Position numbers and translations under genes: made by a program. The notes under the pieces were generated by a model that worked only from the letters and a program-made list of their open reading frames with translations, was not told the DNA's origin and searched no databases. Below, one piece after another: positions 8,249 to 15,604 of a stretch of 20,048 bases of DNA (within the stretch, counting starts at the first letter, position 1; each line of letters begins with the position of its first letter). The stretch is from contig CAJLUG010000003.1 in the NCBI GenBank assembly GCA_905209745.1, positions 1 to 20,048 of the forward strand, given 5' to 3'. The stretch comes from an uncultured Mycoplasma sp. (lineage in GTDB: Bacteria > Bacillota_I > Bacilli_A > RF39 > UBA660).

Positions 8249-8268
8249 GCAGGGTTTCCTGCTTTTTT
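8247..8268 (+). terminator. Terminator of the HerA-like gene
   Basis: AAGCAGG (8247-8253) pairs with CCTGCTT (8258-8264) around a 4-base loop, with a T-run to 8268. The stem starts at the stop codon. Confidence 0.85.
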
Positions 8269-8270
8269 CG

Positions 8271-8299
8271 TTTACTAGTTTTTAATTTTTTTGTATAAT
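8271..8299 (+). promoter_or_regulatory. Sigma-A promoter of ffh
   Basis: TTTACT (8271-8276) and TATAAT (8294-8299) are separated by 17 bases. The AGGTGA ribosome site begins at 8308 and the ffh ATG is at 8319. Confidence 0.7.
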
Positions 8300-8318
8300 A
8301 ATTACTAGGTGATTAAAT

Positions 8319-9626
8319 ATGTTTGAAAGTTTAGGAGATCGTTTACAAAATGCGATTCATAAAATTAAAGGATATGGAAAAATTACAGAAGATAATATCT
8401 CTGATATGATGAGAGAGATTCGTCTTGCTTTATTAGAGGCAGATGTTAACTATAAAGTAGTAAAAGAGTTTACGAATAATGTAAAAGAAAAAGCACTTGG
8501 GGAAGAAGTTGCTAGCAGTATTAATCCAGGTGATTTATTTGTTAAGATTGTTAAAGATGAACTTACAGAATTACTTGGTGGAGAACAAGCTGATATTTGT
8601 TTAAAGGGTAATCCTGCTATTTTGATGTTAGTTGGTCTTCAAGGATCTGGTAAAACTACTACGATTGGAAAGCTTGCTAATTTCTTAAGAAAAAAACATG
8701 CTAAAAAACCATTACTTGTTGCTTGTGATGTTTATCGTCCAGCGGCAATTGATCAGTTAAAACAGATTGGAAAACAATTAAATATTGAAGTTTATGAGGA
8801 AGGTAAAGGAAATCCTATAGAAATTTCTAAAAATGCAGTTAGTTATGCGAAGGAACATGGTTATGATTATGTCTTAATCGATACAGCAGGACGTTTGCAT
8901 ATTGATGAAGGGTTAATGGACGAGTTAGAAAATATTAGAACAGAAGTAAGTCCTGATGAAATTTTATTAGTTATTGATGCGATGATGGGACAAGATGCTA
9001 TTAATGTTATTACAGGTTTTCATGATAAATTACCTCTTACGGGAGTTATTCTTACAAAATTAGATGGTGATACTAGAGGTGGAGTTGCACTTTCTGTTCG
9101 TCATTTGACGCATGTACCTATTAAATTTATTGGTGTTTCTGAAAAGTTAGATGGCCTTGATTCTTTTGATCCAGAACGTATGGCTGGTCGTATTTTAGGT
9201 ATGGGTGATATTGTTTCTTTGGTTGAGAAAGCAACGGATGCGATTGATGAAAAAGAAGCAGAGAAGACTGCTCGTAGAATGCAACAAGGTAAGTTTGATT
9301 TGGAAGACTTTTTATCGACAATGAAACAAATGAAAAAGCTTGGACCATTAGAGAATTTATTAAAATTAATTCCTGGGGCAAAGAAAATGGGACTTAATAA
9401 TGTTAAGATTGATCCTAAACAAATGGCTCATATCGAAGCAATTGTTTTATCGATGACTCCTAAGGAAAGACGTAATCCAGATATTATTAAGGCAAGTCGT
9501 AAGACTAGAATAGCGAAGGGTAGTGGAACTTCTGTTCAAGAAGTTAATAAACTACTACAACAATTTGATCAGATGAAGAAAATGATGAAGCAGTTTTCTA
9601 ATGGAAATATGAAATTACCTTTTTAA
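8319..9626 (+). CDS. ffh: Signal recognition particle protein Ffh
   Basis: A 435-residue SRP54 homologue, the protein subunit that binds SRP RNA and hydrophobic signal sequences. The order is N domain, G domain, then the methionine-rich M domain. The P-loop GLQGSGKTTT starts at residue 106, followed by DVYRPAA, IDTAGRLH and TKLDGDTRGG (246-255). In the M domain, KTRIAKGSGTSVQEVN (with GSGTS at 401-405) marks the RNA-binding helix region, and KKMMKQ closes it. It has its own promoter and terminator, so it is not cotranscribed with ylxM as in many relatives. The start is set by GGTGA 6 bases upstream. The SRP RNA gene is not in the window. Confidence 0.97.
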   Translation: MFESLGDRLQNAIHKIKGYGKITEDNISDMMREIRLALLEADVNYKVVKEFTNNVKEKALGEEVASSINPGDLFVKIVKDELTELLGGEQADICLKGNPAILMLVGLQGSGKTTTIGKLANFLRKKHAKKPLLVACDVYRPAAIDQLKQIGKQLNIEVYEEGKGNPIEISKNAVSYAKEHGYDYVLIDTAGRLHIDEGLMDELENIRTEVSPDEILLVIDAMMGQDAINVITGFHDKLPLTGVILTKLDGDTRGGVALSVRHLTHVPIKFIGVSEKLDGLDSFDPERMAGRILGMGDIVSLVEKATDAIDEKEAEKTARRMQQGKFDLEDFLSTMKQMKKLGPLENLLKLIPGAKKMGLNNVKIDPKQMAHIEAIVLSMTPKERRNPDIIKASRKTRIAKGSGTSVQEVNKLLQQFDQMKKMMKQFSNGNMKLPF

Positions 9627-9629
9627 TTG

Positions 9630-9654
9630 GAACAACAAATTGTTGTTCTTTTTT
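9630..9654 (+). terminator. Terminator of ffh
   Basis: A perfect 8-bp stem GAACAACA (9630-9637) with TGTTGTTC (9641-9648) and a 3-base loop is followed by six T. It starts four bases after the stop. Confidence 0.85.
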
Positions 9655-9702
9655 CTATACTTATTTTATTTTTGGGCATTTGTCGTTTTCTTCCTATTAC
9701 TC

Positions 9703-9715
9703 TTACCATATTATA
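9703..9715 (+). promoter_or_regulatory. Candidate sporulation-sigma -10 element before the CotD-like gene
   Basis: The upstream region has no sigma-A TTGACA/TATAAT pair. It does contain TTACCATATTATA, which fits the CATANNNTA pattern of mother-cell sigma K type -10 elements. A near copy (TTACCATAGAATA) precedes the tiny YjcZ-like genes at 15605-15617. No clear -35 AC is seen at the expected distance, so this is tentative. Confidence 0.35.
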
Positions 9716-9735
9716 AAATATAGGAGGTAGTTAGA

Positions 9736-10089
9736 ATGTTTGATCAAAATAATTTTGACTTTGATTCTACTGTTATGGGTAATAATAATGTAGTGGATAA
9801 TGACATGAATGTTGATATTAATATGAATAAAGATATGGGAAGTATGAATCCTATGGGTATGAATATGAACATGAATATGTCTTCTGGTTGTGGTTGTCCT
9901 GTTCAAGAAGGAGTACAACAAAAATGTATTCATAAGACAATTGTTCACGATGTTCCACATGTTTGTCCTATCCATACTAGAATAATTAATCATCACGTAT
10001 TTAGACATACTTATCGTCCACAATATACATGTTCTGAAGAGAATGTTGTTAGTAATGTTCAATGCGGTTCTTGTTCTCAGTTTAGATAA
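9736..10089 (+). CDS. cotD: CotD-like spore coat protein
   Basis: A 117-residue soluble protein. Residues 1-50 are low complexity, rich in Asn, Met and Asp, with repeated MN units. The second half is rich in His and Cys (VPHVCPIHTRIINHHVF followed by HTYRPQYTC), resembling the PH.HP.HTT.VNHH core of the inner coat protein CotD of Bacillus. It has no signal peptide or membrane segment, consistent with coat assembly from the mother cell. The GCGC and CGSC clusters could bind metal or form disulfides. It has a strong AGGAGG ribosome site 8 bases before ATG, its own terminator and a possible sporulation-type promoter. A metal-binding protein of another kind is the alternative. Confidence 0.55.
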   Translation: MFDQNNFDFDSTVMGNNNVVDNDMNVDINMNKDMGSMNPMGMNMNMNMSSGCGCPVQEGVQQKCIHKTIVHDVPHVCPIHTRIINHHVFRHTYRPQYTCSEENVVSNVQCGSCSQFR

Positions 10090-10098
10090 GATGTTGTT

Positions 10099-10124
10099 AA
10101 GCAAGCAGTTTTGCTTGCTTTTTT
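10099..10124 (+). terminator. Terminator of the CotD-like gene
   Basis: AAGCAAGCA (10099-10107) pairs perfectly with TGCTTGCTT (10112-10120) around a 4-base loop, then T to 10124. Confidence 0.88.
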
Positions 10125-10125
10125 G

Positions 10126-10154
10126 TTGACAGACGTATATATTATGTATATCAA
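10126..10154 (+). promoter_or_regulatory. Promoter of the MazE-like gene
   Basis: A perfect TTGACA (10126-10131) is followed after 17 bases by TATCAA (10149-10154). The start site would be roughly 10 bases before the ATG at 10171. The -10 is imperfect. Confidence 0.55.
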
Positions 10155-10170
10155 TAGGTTGGGTGATTCT

Positions 10171-10320
10171 ATGAATGTAATTGTTATTTTAAAACCAAAG
10201 AAGAAGCATTTAACTTTCGAAGAAAGACTCGAGATGTTTGAAAAACTACCTAATAATAAAAAAGGTAATGTCGAATCCTATGATTGGGGAGAAGATCTTG
10301 GAAAGGAAATATTTGATTAA
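10171..10320 (+). CDS. MazE-like antitoxin fragment without its DNA-binding domain
   Basis: A 49-residue protein. MNVIVILKPKKKHLTFEERL followed by a linker and YDWGEDLGKEIFD resembles the C-terminal half of MazE/PemI antitoxins, where an I.P.KK..TL strand-helix precedes a WGEP.GKE motif that contacts the MazF toxin. The N-terminal AbrB-type DNA-binding half (about 35-40 residues) is absent. The DNA just upstream is occupied by the cotD terminator and a promoter, so no lost exon or frameshift explains this. No MazF-like gene follows. GGTGA lies 4 bases before ATG. It could be a solitary antidote, a remnant, or an unrelated short protein. Confidence 0.45.
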   Translation: MNVIVILKPKKKHLTFEERLEMFEKLPNNKKGNVESYDWGEDLGKEIFD

Positions 10321-10341
10321 AACTATGAACTCTTTGCTTTT

Positions 10342-10369
10342 TTGTATTAAATTTAAATTTTGTTAATAT
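10342..10369 (+). promoter_or_regulatory. Possible promoter of the frameshifted membrane-protein gene
   Basis: TTGTAT (10342-10347) and TAATAT (10364-10369) are separated by 16 bases. The start of transcription would fall at or next to the ATG at 10378, and there is no ribosome site, so the mRNA might be leaderless. Confidence 0.3.
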
Positions 10370-10377
10370 ATTTTATT

Positions 10378-10736
10378 ATGAATATAGAGCATGAGATTTT
10401 TTTGTTGAAGTTTGAAGATTTCTTATGGGCCCTGTTTATCATTTTATCTTTTTTAAATATTAAGGGTACATGTGATCAGGAATTGTTTTTAAAAAATCAT
10501 CAAAATTGTTATAAAGAGGAAGCTAATTATATTTTTACTTTGACTTTAACTGTTACTTTTTTTATTTATATTTATTTTTCCTTAGAAATTATCAAAGATA
10601 TCAAATGGCTAGTGTAGAAGAAAAGAAGCTTTATTCTATTAAATTATTTGGTAGTTCTTTTTTACTTGCTGGTACTGTTTTACTTTTATATTTTCAAACT
10701 CATCAAGATTCTTTTGTAGGGTCTCCTGCTATTTAG
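10378..10736 (+). pseudogene. Three-helix membrane protein gene broken by a one-base frameshift
   Basis: Two overlapping frames read as one protein. The first (10378-10617, 79 residues) begins MNIEHEIFLLKFEDFLWALF and includes two hydrophobic segments. The second (ATG at 10605, stop 10734-10736, 43 residues) carries a third hydrophobic segment and ends QDSFVGSPAI. Restoring one T to the run at 10575-10579 gives a continuous product through YIYFFLRNYQRYQMASVEEK, a natural end to helix 2 and start of a cytoplasmic loop; the present frame instead reads YIYFSLEIIKDIKWLV and stops. The fused form of about 119 residues resembles an uncharacterised small membrane protein family I recall from gut Bacillota. 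A sequencing error in the T-run, true loss, and translational slippage are all possible. Confidence 0.65.
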
Positions 10737-10819
10737 ATAATTTAATGTGTCTAATTTTGTCAGCTTCCTTGATTATTTACTTATTGTGTTTTATGCTAAT
10801 ACTAGGGAGTGTGATACGA

Positions 10820-11026
10820 ATGATTTATCCTTCTATTGATAAATTACTTAATATCGTTAGTTCTAAGTATGAATTAGTACATATAGCGGCAAGACGTAGT
10901 AAAGAGATTGCGAAGACAGGACATTTACAGATGCCTGAAGCTGATTATAAGAGTACAAAAAATATTGGTAGAGCTTTAGAAGAGATTACAGAAGGACTTA
11001 TTGAGATTAAAAGAGAAGAGAAGTAA
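10820..11026 (+). CDS. rpoZ: RNA polymerase omega subunit
   Basis: A 68-residue omega subunit, which helps assemble and stabilise RNA polymerase. MIYPSIDKLL, then SKYELVHIAARRSKEI and the later KNIGRALEEI are the family's hallmark segments: the R.RA..L helix region and the conserved [KS].V..AL.EI end. An in-frame ATG at 10745 would add 25 hydrophobic residues. The ATG at 10820 is preferred because the product then matches the family start and GTGA lies 5 bases before it. A TATGCTAATAC sequence at 10792-10802 could serve as an extended -10. In Bacillus rpoZ follows gmk; here it follows a broken gene. Confidence 0.92.
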   Translation: MIYPSIDKLLNIVSSKYELVHIAARRSKEIAKTGHLQMPEADYKSTKNIGRALEEITEGLIEIKREEK

Positions 11027-11044
11027 TATTTTCTTCTTTTCTTA

Positions 11045-11053
11045 TGTTATAAT
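11045..11053 (+). promoter_or_regulatory. Extended -10 promoter of recX
   Basis: TGT followed by a perfect TATAAT (11048-11053) lies between rpoZ and recX. No convincing -35 is present, as is usual for extended -10 promoters. Confidence 0.6.
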
Positions 11054-11070
11054 ATTTTTAGGTGAATGCT

Positions 11071-11817
11071 ATGAAAATATTAAAGTATAAGAAGAAAAGA
11101 AATGGTCAGTATGAGATAGAATTAGAATCTGGAACTAGTATGGTTTTATATGAAGAAGTTATTTTAAAGTATGAATTATTATTAAAGAAGTCTATTGACC
11201 AAAAAATGTTAGATGAGATATTACAAGCTAATTATGAGTATGATGTTTATTATACAGCATTAAAATCTTTAAAAAGTAGATTTAAGTCTACGCACGATTT
11301 GAAAGAGTTTTTGTTAAAGAGAGAGTATCCTAGGGAGTCTATTGATAAAGCAATTGATAAACTTACTTTGCAAGGGTATTTAAATGATCGAAGTTTTGCG
11401 AAAGCATACCTTAATAATCAAATGATTACTACTTCTAAAGGACCAGAGAAGTTAAGAAAAGAATTGTTAGCTAAGGGTGTAAGTTTTGATATTATTTCGG
11501 AAGAGTTAGAAGTATTTACAAAAGAAGAACAAGTAGAAAAAATTACGAAAGTTGCTAACAGGTTAATTAAGAGTAATCGTACTAGAGGTGGGGCAGTATT
11601 AAAACAGAAGATTTTAAATGACTTAGTACAATTAGGGTATGATCAAGGAATTGTTAATGAAGTAATTAGTGGTTTAGACTTTTTAGATACTAGTGATATT
11701 CGTAAGAGAGAGTATGATAAGTTATATCGTAAATATAGTAGGAAGTATTCTGGACGTGAGTTAGAATTAAAGATTAAAGAAAAATTATATCAGAAGGGAT
11801 TATATTATGAAGATTAA
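11071..11817 (+). CDS. recX: Regulatory protein RecX
   Basis: A 248-residue RecX, which binds RecA filaments and limits recombination. About 60 N-terminal residues precede the three-helix repeats. The first repeat reads LKSRFKSTHDLKEFLLKR, followed by AIDKLTLQGYLNDRSFAKAY, matching the family pattern of a basic repeat then a GYLDD.RFA motif. KGPEKLRKELLAKGV is the typical next segment, and a second set follows to the C-terminus. ATG 11071 is chosen over GTG 11062 because AGGTGA ends 5 bases before it. recA is not in the window. The last 11 bases overlap the next gene. Confidence 0.9.
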   Translation: MKILKYKKKRNGQYEIELESGTSMVLYEEVILKYELLLKKSIDQKMLDEILQANYEYDVYYTALKSLKSRFKSTHDLKEFLLKREYPRESIDKAIDKLTLQGYLNDRSFAKAYLNNQMITTSKGPEKLRKELLAKGVSFDIISEELEVFTKEEQVEKITKVANRLIKSNRTRGGAVLKQKILNDLVQLGYDQGIVNEVISGLDFLDTSDIRKREYDKLYRKYSRKYSGRELELKIKEKLYQKGLYYED

Positions 11818-13225
11818 AGATTTTTTTAAAAGACATCGGTTATTACTTTGTTTTTGTTTTTTCTTGTTTTCTTTTTCTTTATTTTTAATGATTTTTTTGA
11901 AGATGGATATCGACTATTTTTGGCATTTTAAAGCAGGAGAGTATATGGTAGAACATTCTACTATTTTAACTCATGATATTTTTTCTTGGAGTGTTATTGG
12001 TAAGAGTTGGATGTCTCATGAGTGGTTATTTGAAGTACTTATTTATTTATTATTTACTGTTTTTCATTCTTATCATTTATTTATTTATGTTTTTGGAATT
12101 TGTGTAGTGTTGTTATTCTGTTTGTTTTGGGTGCAAAGAAAAGAATATTTAAAAAATATTCCTTTTGCTTTATTTTGGACTAGTTTTTATATGCTTATTT
12201 TTATAGGACTTAGTGGTAGACCTCATTTGCTTAGTTATTTATTATTAGCAATTACTTTATATTTGTTGTTTTATTATTTTTATCATCCTGATTCTAAGAG
12301 AATTTATTTTTTACCTCTAATTAGTCTTATTTGGGTTAATGTACATGGGGGATCTTCTAATCTTGTCTATTTATTTTGTTTCTTATTTTTATTGGTAGGT
12401 TTGGTACAGTTTTCTTTTTCTAAAATAGAAGCAAAGAGATTATCTAGGAAGCAAATACTTACTTATCTTGTTGTTGGGCTATTATCTATTTTTGTTCTTG
12501 TTATTAATCCTCATGGTGTAAAGATGTTATTATATCCATACCAAAATATGGCTGATACCTTGATGTTATCTTCTATTTCAGAATGGCAACCTAGTAATTT
12601 AAATATACCAACACATTATATTTATTATTTCTTTAGTCTTGTTGTTTTAATTATTATGATTTTTAGTAAAAAGAAAATACGTCTATTGGATGCGGTTATT
12701 TACTTAGTATTTTTATATTTAGGACTTAAGAGTATTCGGTTTTGGTTTTTTAGTTATCTTGCTTATACTTTCTTTATCTTTTACTATATACCTAAGAGAA
12801 AATTAGATTCTCATACTTGTTTATTACTTGTTCTTTGTTCTTGTTTGTTTCTTTTTATTTTTGGAAGTAGTTTTTCTTATTCTAAAGTAATTTCTAAGAA
12901 GACGTTACAGGATGATTGTATTGAGGTTTTAAAAGAAGAAAAGCCAAAACGATTATTTAATTATTATGATTATGGTGCTTATCTTATCTATCAAGATATT
13001 CCTGTCTTTGTGGATGGTAGGGCAGATTTATATTCTAAGTATAATTATCAAGATTATTTAACGATATCTAGACTTGATTATGGATATTCTTCTTTAATAG
13101 ATAAGTATCAGTTTGATTACTTTGTCATTCCTAGAAAGAGTGGTCTTAGTACTTATTTAAAAGATAGTGATTCTTATCAGTTACTTTATCAGGATAAGAA
13201 GACAGTAATATTTAAGACAAAATAA
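11807..13225 (+). CDS. Predicted GT-C-like polytopic membrane protein
   Basis: A 472-residue integral membrane protein with about ten hydrophobic segments. The first outside loop carries MDIDYFWHFKAGEYM (residues 33-47) and HDIFSWSVIGKSWMSHEWL (56-74). This D.D.WWH...G...HEWL pattern belongs to a widespread family of predicted GT-C-fold, lipid-phosphate-sugar-dependent glycosyltransferases without firm biochemical assignment. After the last membrane segment, a soluble tail has YDYGAYLIYQ and PVFVDGRADLY (around 385-410), also typical of that family. It probably modifies cell-envelope glycans or proteins; that is inference. It overlaps recX by 11 bases, so the two are probably translationally coupled, an arrangement without an obvious functional link. 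Confidence 0.75.
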   Translation: MKIKDFFKRHRLLLCFCFFLFSFSLFLMIFLKMDIDYFWHFKAGEYMVEHSTILTHDIFSWSVIGKSWMSHEWLFEVLIYLLFTVFHSYHLFIYVFGICVVLLFCLFWVQRKEYLKNIPFALFWTSFYMLIFIGLSGRPHLLSYLLLAITLYLLFYYFYHPDSKRIYFLPLISLIWVNVHGGSSNLVYLFCFLFLLVGLVQFSFSKIEAKRLSRKQILTYLVVGLLSIFVLVINPHGVKMLLYPYQNMADTLMLSSISEWQPSNLNIPTHYIYYFFSLVVLIIMIFSKKKIRLLDAVIYLVFLYLGLKSIRFWFFSYLAYTFFIFYYIPKRKLDSHTCLLLVLCSCLFLFIFGSSFSYSKVISKKTLQDDCIEVLKEEKPKRLFNYYDYGAYLIYQDIPVFVDGRADLYSKYNYQDYLTISRLDYGYSSLIDKYQFDYFVIPRKSGLSTYLKDSDSYQLLYQDKKTVIFKTK

Positions 13226-13250
13226 AAATGCCTGGGGCATTTTTATTTTT
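13221..13250. terminator. Bidirectional terminator between convergent genes
   Basis: A perfect 12-bp stem 13221-13232 with 13236-13247 has a 3-base loop. T-runs lie on both strands. It overlaps the stop of the GT-C-like gene and the stop of the minus-strand surface protein gene. Confidence 0.9.
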
Positions 13251-14451
13251 GTCTTGTAAAGTGATAAGTTATCATACTTAGTCCTGTGATACCAATGATT
13301 GTGATTATGGTATATATCATTATCATATCAGAAGTAGCAGGGTTTTCTATTTTGTTGTTTGTTGATGTTTTGCTATTTTCTTTTCCAATATAATTTGCAG
13401 TTATAATAAATCCTTCCTTTGTATTTCCTGTTACTATATATTCATAATCGTCTGTATTTGATACTTTTAGTGAATAATTACTTTTTATAATTCCTTCACT
13501 AAAGTTTTCGTATAATTTTGTAACAATATTTTGCCAGTTATTATCTTTTGATACTGTCATTGTGTGTTCTTTTCTATCATGATTATAAACATCGATTGAT
13601 AATCTATCAGGTCGTTTTTTGTTTTTGTTGTTACTATCATTCCAGATTACTTCTACTTTTGAATCCTCTATTCTATAGGGATCGTGGAAAATATAAACAT
13701 CAATATTTCCTATTTCATCTACTTTAATATCATAGTCATAATTATCTAGGCGGTCTATAATGTTATATGAGAACTGTGTTGGGTTATTCCAAGTAGGAGC
13801 TCCTGTTTCATCGAATGGATAAGGATATGGAATATAGACTTCTAAACTACAAGTATTATCATCTATGTAAGTATTTTCTTTTTCACTACAAGTTAATACT
13901 TGTCTTTCTTCTAGGGGATTGTTTAAAGGGTTCATTTCTAAGCCACATATTCTTCCACTATCTCTTCTATTATCGTCATCCCAGTGTTCTGTATAAGTAA
14001 TATATTTTGAAATACTACTTTCTATAAATATTTCAATTTCTTCTCCACCGTCGGCATTTACATCACCAAGCCAACCAAAGTTACTTCTAAGGAAATAGGG
14101 ACTTTTAACGTCAGCACTGGCAAAAGTATATCTTACGTCATCATCATGACTATCTTTTGGTAATAGTATGTTGTAACGCCATTGAGTAGTTGCACCGTCT
14201 CTTTCTTCTACTTTTGATTCACTTTCTTTAATAGTTGTTTTAATTATTTCTCCTGTATTACTATTTGTTAGTCCAATCGTGATTTCTTCTGGTCTTATAT
14301 TAGAGTGATCTTTATAGTCTCTCCAGTTAATGACGATGGTACCTCTTACGATTGGTGGGTTCCAGCCTGTTTCTGGTTCTGCAGATACTGTTGTTGTAGA
14401 AAATATTCCTAATGTTATAACCATTAGGAGACCAAATATCATTTTTTTCAT
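13243..14451 (-). CDS. Cna-B-domain surface protein with a sortase-like C-terminal tail
   Basis: A 402-residue exported protein. The signal peptide is residues 1-24 (MKKM start, hydrophobic core, VSA then E). Two regions resemble collagen-adhesin B domains: one from about 36, with IVINWRDYKDHSNIRPEEI, and a clearer one from about 270, with VEVIWNDSNNKNKKRPD, NNWQN and a GFIITANY ending. The middle region has a few Cys residues. The C-terminus has NPATSD (370-375), a hydrophobic segment and a basic end (RQK), the layout of a cell-wall sorting signal with a non-LPXTG motif. It is probably an adhesin or pilin-like stalk protein. AGGAGG precedes ATG. No sortase gene is in the window. Confidence 0.8.
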   Translation of the reverse strand: MKKMIFGLLMVITLGIFSTTTVSAEPETGWNPPIVRGTIVINWRDYKDHSNIRPEEITIGLTNSNTGEIIKTTIKESESKVEERDGATTQWRYNILLPKDSHDDDVRYTFASADVKSPYFLRSNFGWLGDVNADGGEEIEIFIESSISKYITYTEHWDDDNRRDSGRICGLEMNPLNNPLEERQVLTCSEKENTYIDDNTCSLEVYIPYPYPFDETGAPTWNNPTQFSYNIIDRLDNYDYDIKVDEIGNIDVYIFHDPYRIEDSKVEVIWNDSNNKNKKRPDRLSIDVYNHDRKEHTMTVSKDNNWQNIVTKLYENFSEGIIKSNYSLKVSNTDDYEYIVTGNTKEGFIITANYIGKENSKTSTNNKIENPATSDMIMIYTIITIIGITGLSMITYHFTRQK

Positions 14452-14477
14452 TACTCAATTCCTCCTGGTTTCAGTTT

Positions 14478-14506
14478 ATCATAATTATCTAAAAAAAAAT
14501 AGCCAA
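14478..14506 (-). promoter_or_regulatory. Promoter of the Cna-B surface protein gene
   Basis: On the minus strand, TTGGCT (14501-14506) and TATGAT (14478-14483) are separated by 17 bases. The -35 lies inside the prsA terminator hairpin, so the two signals share DNA. Confidence 0.5.
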
Positions 14507-14523
14507 TACTTTGGTATTGACTA
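14490..14523 (-). terminator. Terminator of prsA
   Basis: A 10-bp stem with one wobble pair (14500-14509 with 14514-14523) has a 4-base loop and is followed on the minus strand by nine T. Confidence 0.85.
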
Positions 14524-14530
14524 CTTTTTT

Positions 14531-15517
14531 TTAATTTGTTCCAGCACTATCTAGTAACTGATCCATATATTCTTCATATTGTTTTTTTAGTTCATCATCA
14601 TTCCATTTGATACCTTTTTCTTCTCTGATATCCATTAATGTTTGATAATGAAGAGTGGAATCGTTATCTAATTTTTCATTTGCTAGATCTTCTTTTACTT
14701 GACTTCTAACTTTCTTTAGTTTTGGTTTATCTTTTTGGTCTGTTTTTAGAATAATATGATAACCGTATTCTGTTTTTACAGGGTTTCCTGTATATTCATT
14801 TTTCTTTAATTCTTTTACAGCATCCATGAAATTTTCATCCATGTCATCGGTATTAAAATATCCTAAATCTCCACCATTATCTTTTGTTGCTTCATCGTCT
14901 GAGTATTGTTTTGCAAGTTCTGCAAAATCTTCTCCGTTATCTAACTTTTCCACAATTCTATTGGCTTTTCTTAATGCTTTTTCTTCTGCTTCTTGTTGTT
15001 CTTCACTAGATGCATCTTCTGTTGTATCAGGTGTAATTAAAATGTGACTTGCTTTGATATCTCCAATGATATTTTCATCATAATACTTTTCTATTTCTTC
15101 TTTTGTTAAGTCATCTTCAATATGATCAACAACTGCTTCATTCCTCTTATATTCTAGACGAAGTAAATCTTCTAATTCATCTTCTGTTGATACTCCAAAA
15201 TATTGTTGGATTACACTGTTAAATGTTGCTTCATCACTATAAGATTCTTTGATTTGATCGATTTGACTCTTTACATCTTCATCTTCTTCATCAGTTGCAG
15301 GATATTCTTCATCAAATAATTGGTGATCAATCATCTCTACTAATTTTGAAATATTTGTCTCTTTAATTTCATTATAATAGTCTGTTGCAGTTATTTTAAT
15401 TCCATCTAATTTTACAGCAGTTTTGTCATCATCTAGCTTTGCTTCTTTTCCACATCCAGTTAATAAAAGAGTAGCAACTGCTAGCGTACAAAGACCTTTT
15501 TTTGCATTTTTATTCAT
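14531..15517 (-). CDS. prsA: PrsA-type foldase lipoprotein (parvulin peptidyl-prolyl isomerase)
   Basis: A 328-residue lipoprotein that helps secreted proteins fold on the outer face of the membrane. The lipobox LTGC has its lipidated Cys at residue 22 after a Lys-rich start and hydrophobic core. A Glu/Asp-rich N-terminal lobe follows. The parvulin domain spans about 154-258, with IKASHILI, GGDLGYFN and EYGYHIILK-type segments (here TEYGYHIILK). The C-terminal lobe is helical and charged. The length is slightly above the Bacillus PrsA norm. GGAGG lies before ATG, with a good promoter upstream and a terminator downstream. Export of the two surface proteins in the window would be natural work for it. 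Confidence 0.93.
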   Translation of the reverse strand: MNKNAKKGLCTLAVATLLLTGCGKEAKLDDDKTAVKLDGIKITATDYYNEIKETNISKLVEMIDHQLFDEEYPATDEEDEDVKSQIDQIKESYSDEATFNSVIQQYFGVSTEDELEDLLRLEYKRNEAVVDHIEDDLTKEEIEKYYDENIIGDIKASHILITPDTTEDASSEEQQEAEEKALRKANRIVEKLDNGEDFAELAKQYSDDEATKDNGGDLGYFNTDDMDENFMDAVKELKKNEYTGNPVKTEYGYHIILKTDQKDKPKLKKVRSQVKEDLANEKLDNDSTLHYQTLMDIREEKGIKWNDDELKKQYEEYMDQLLDSAGTN

Positions 15518-15541
15518 ACCTTTTCCTCCAATTCCAACAAT

Positions 15542-15570
15542 ATCATAGCAAAAAAAATAATTTCGTGCAA
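15542..15570 (-). promoter_or_regulatory. Sigma-A promoter of prsA
   Basis: On the minus strand, TTGCAC (15565-15570) and TATGAT (15542-15547) are separated by 17 bases. A TG one base before the -10 makes it extended as well. Confidence 0.8.
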
Positions 15571-15604
15571 TAAATTACTAGATATAATCACACAATTTTT
15601 GGTT

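Noticed and set aside
9703..10104. A 133-residue minus-strand frame over the CotD-like gene
   Set aside because: It is the antisense shadow of a gene with a good ribosome site and terminator, and its Ile/His/Thr-rich product mirrors the sense codons.
10321..10736. A MazF toxin partner for the MazE-like gene
   Set aside because: The following frames encode hydrophobic helices, not the beta-barrel fold of MazF.
10745..10819. A hydrophobic N-terminal extension of RpoZ
   Set aside because: Omega subunits begin at MIYPSIDKL. The extension lacks a ribosome site and is probably promoter DNA.
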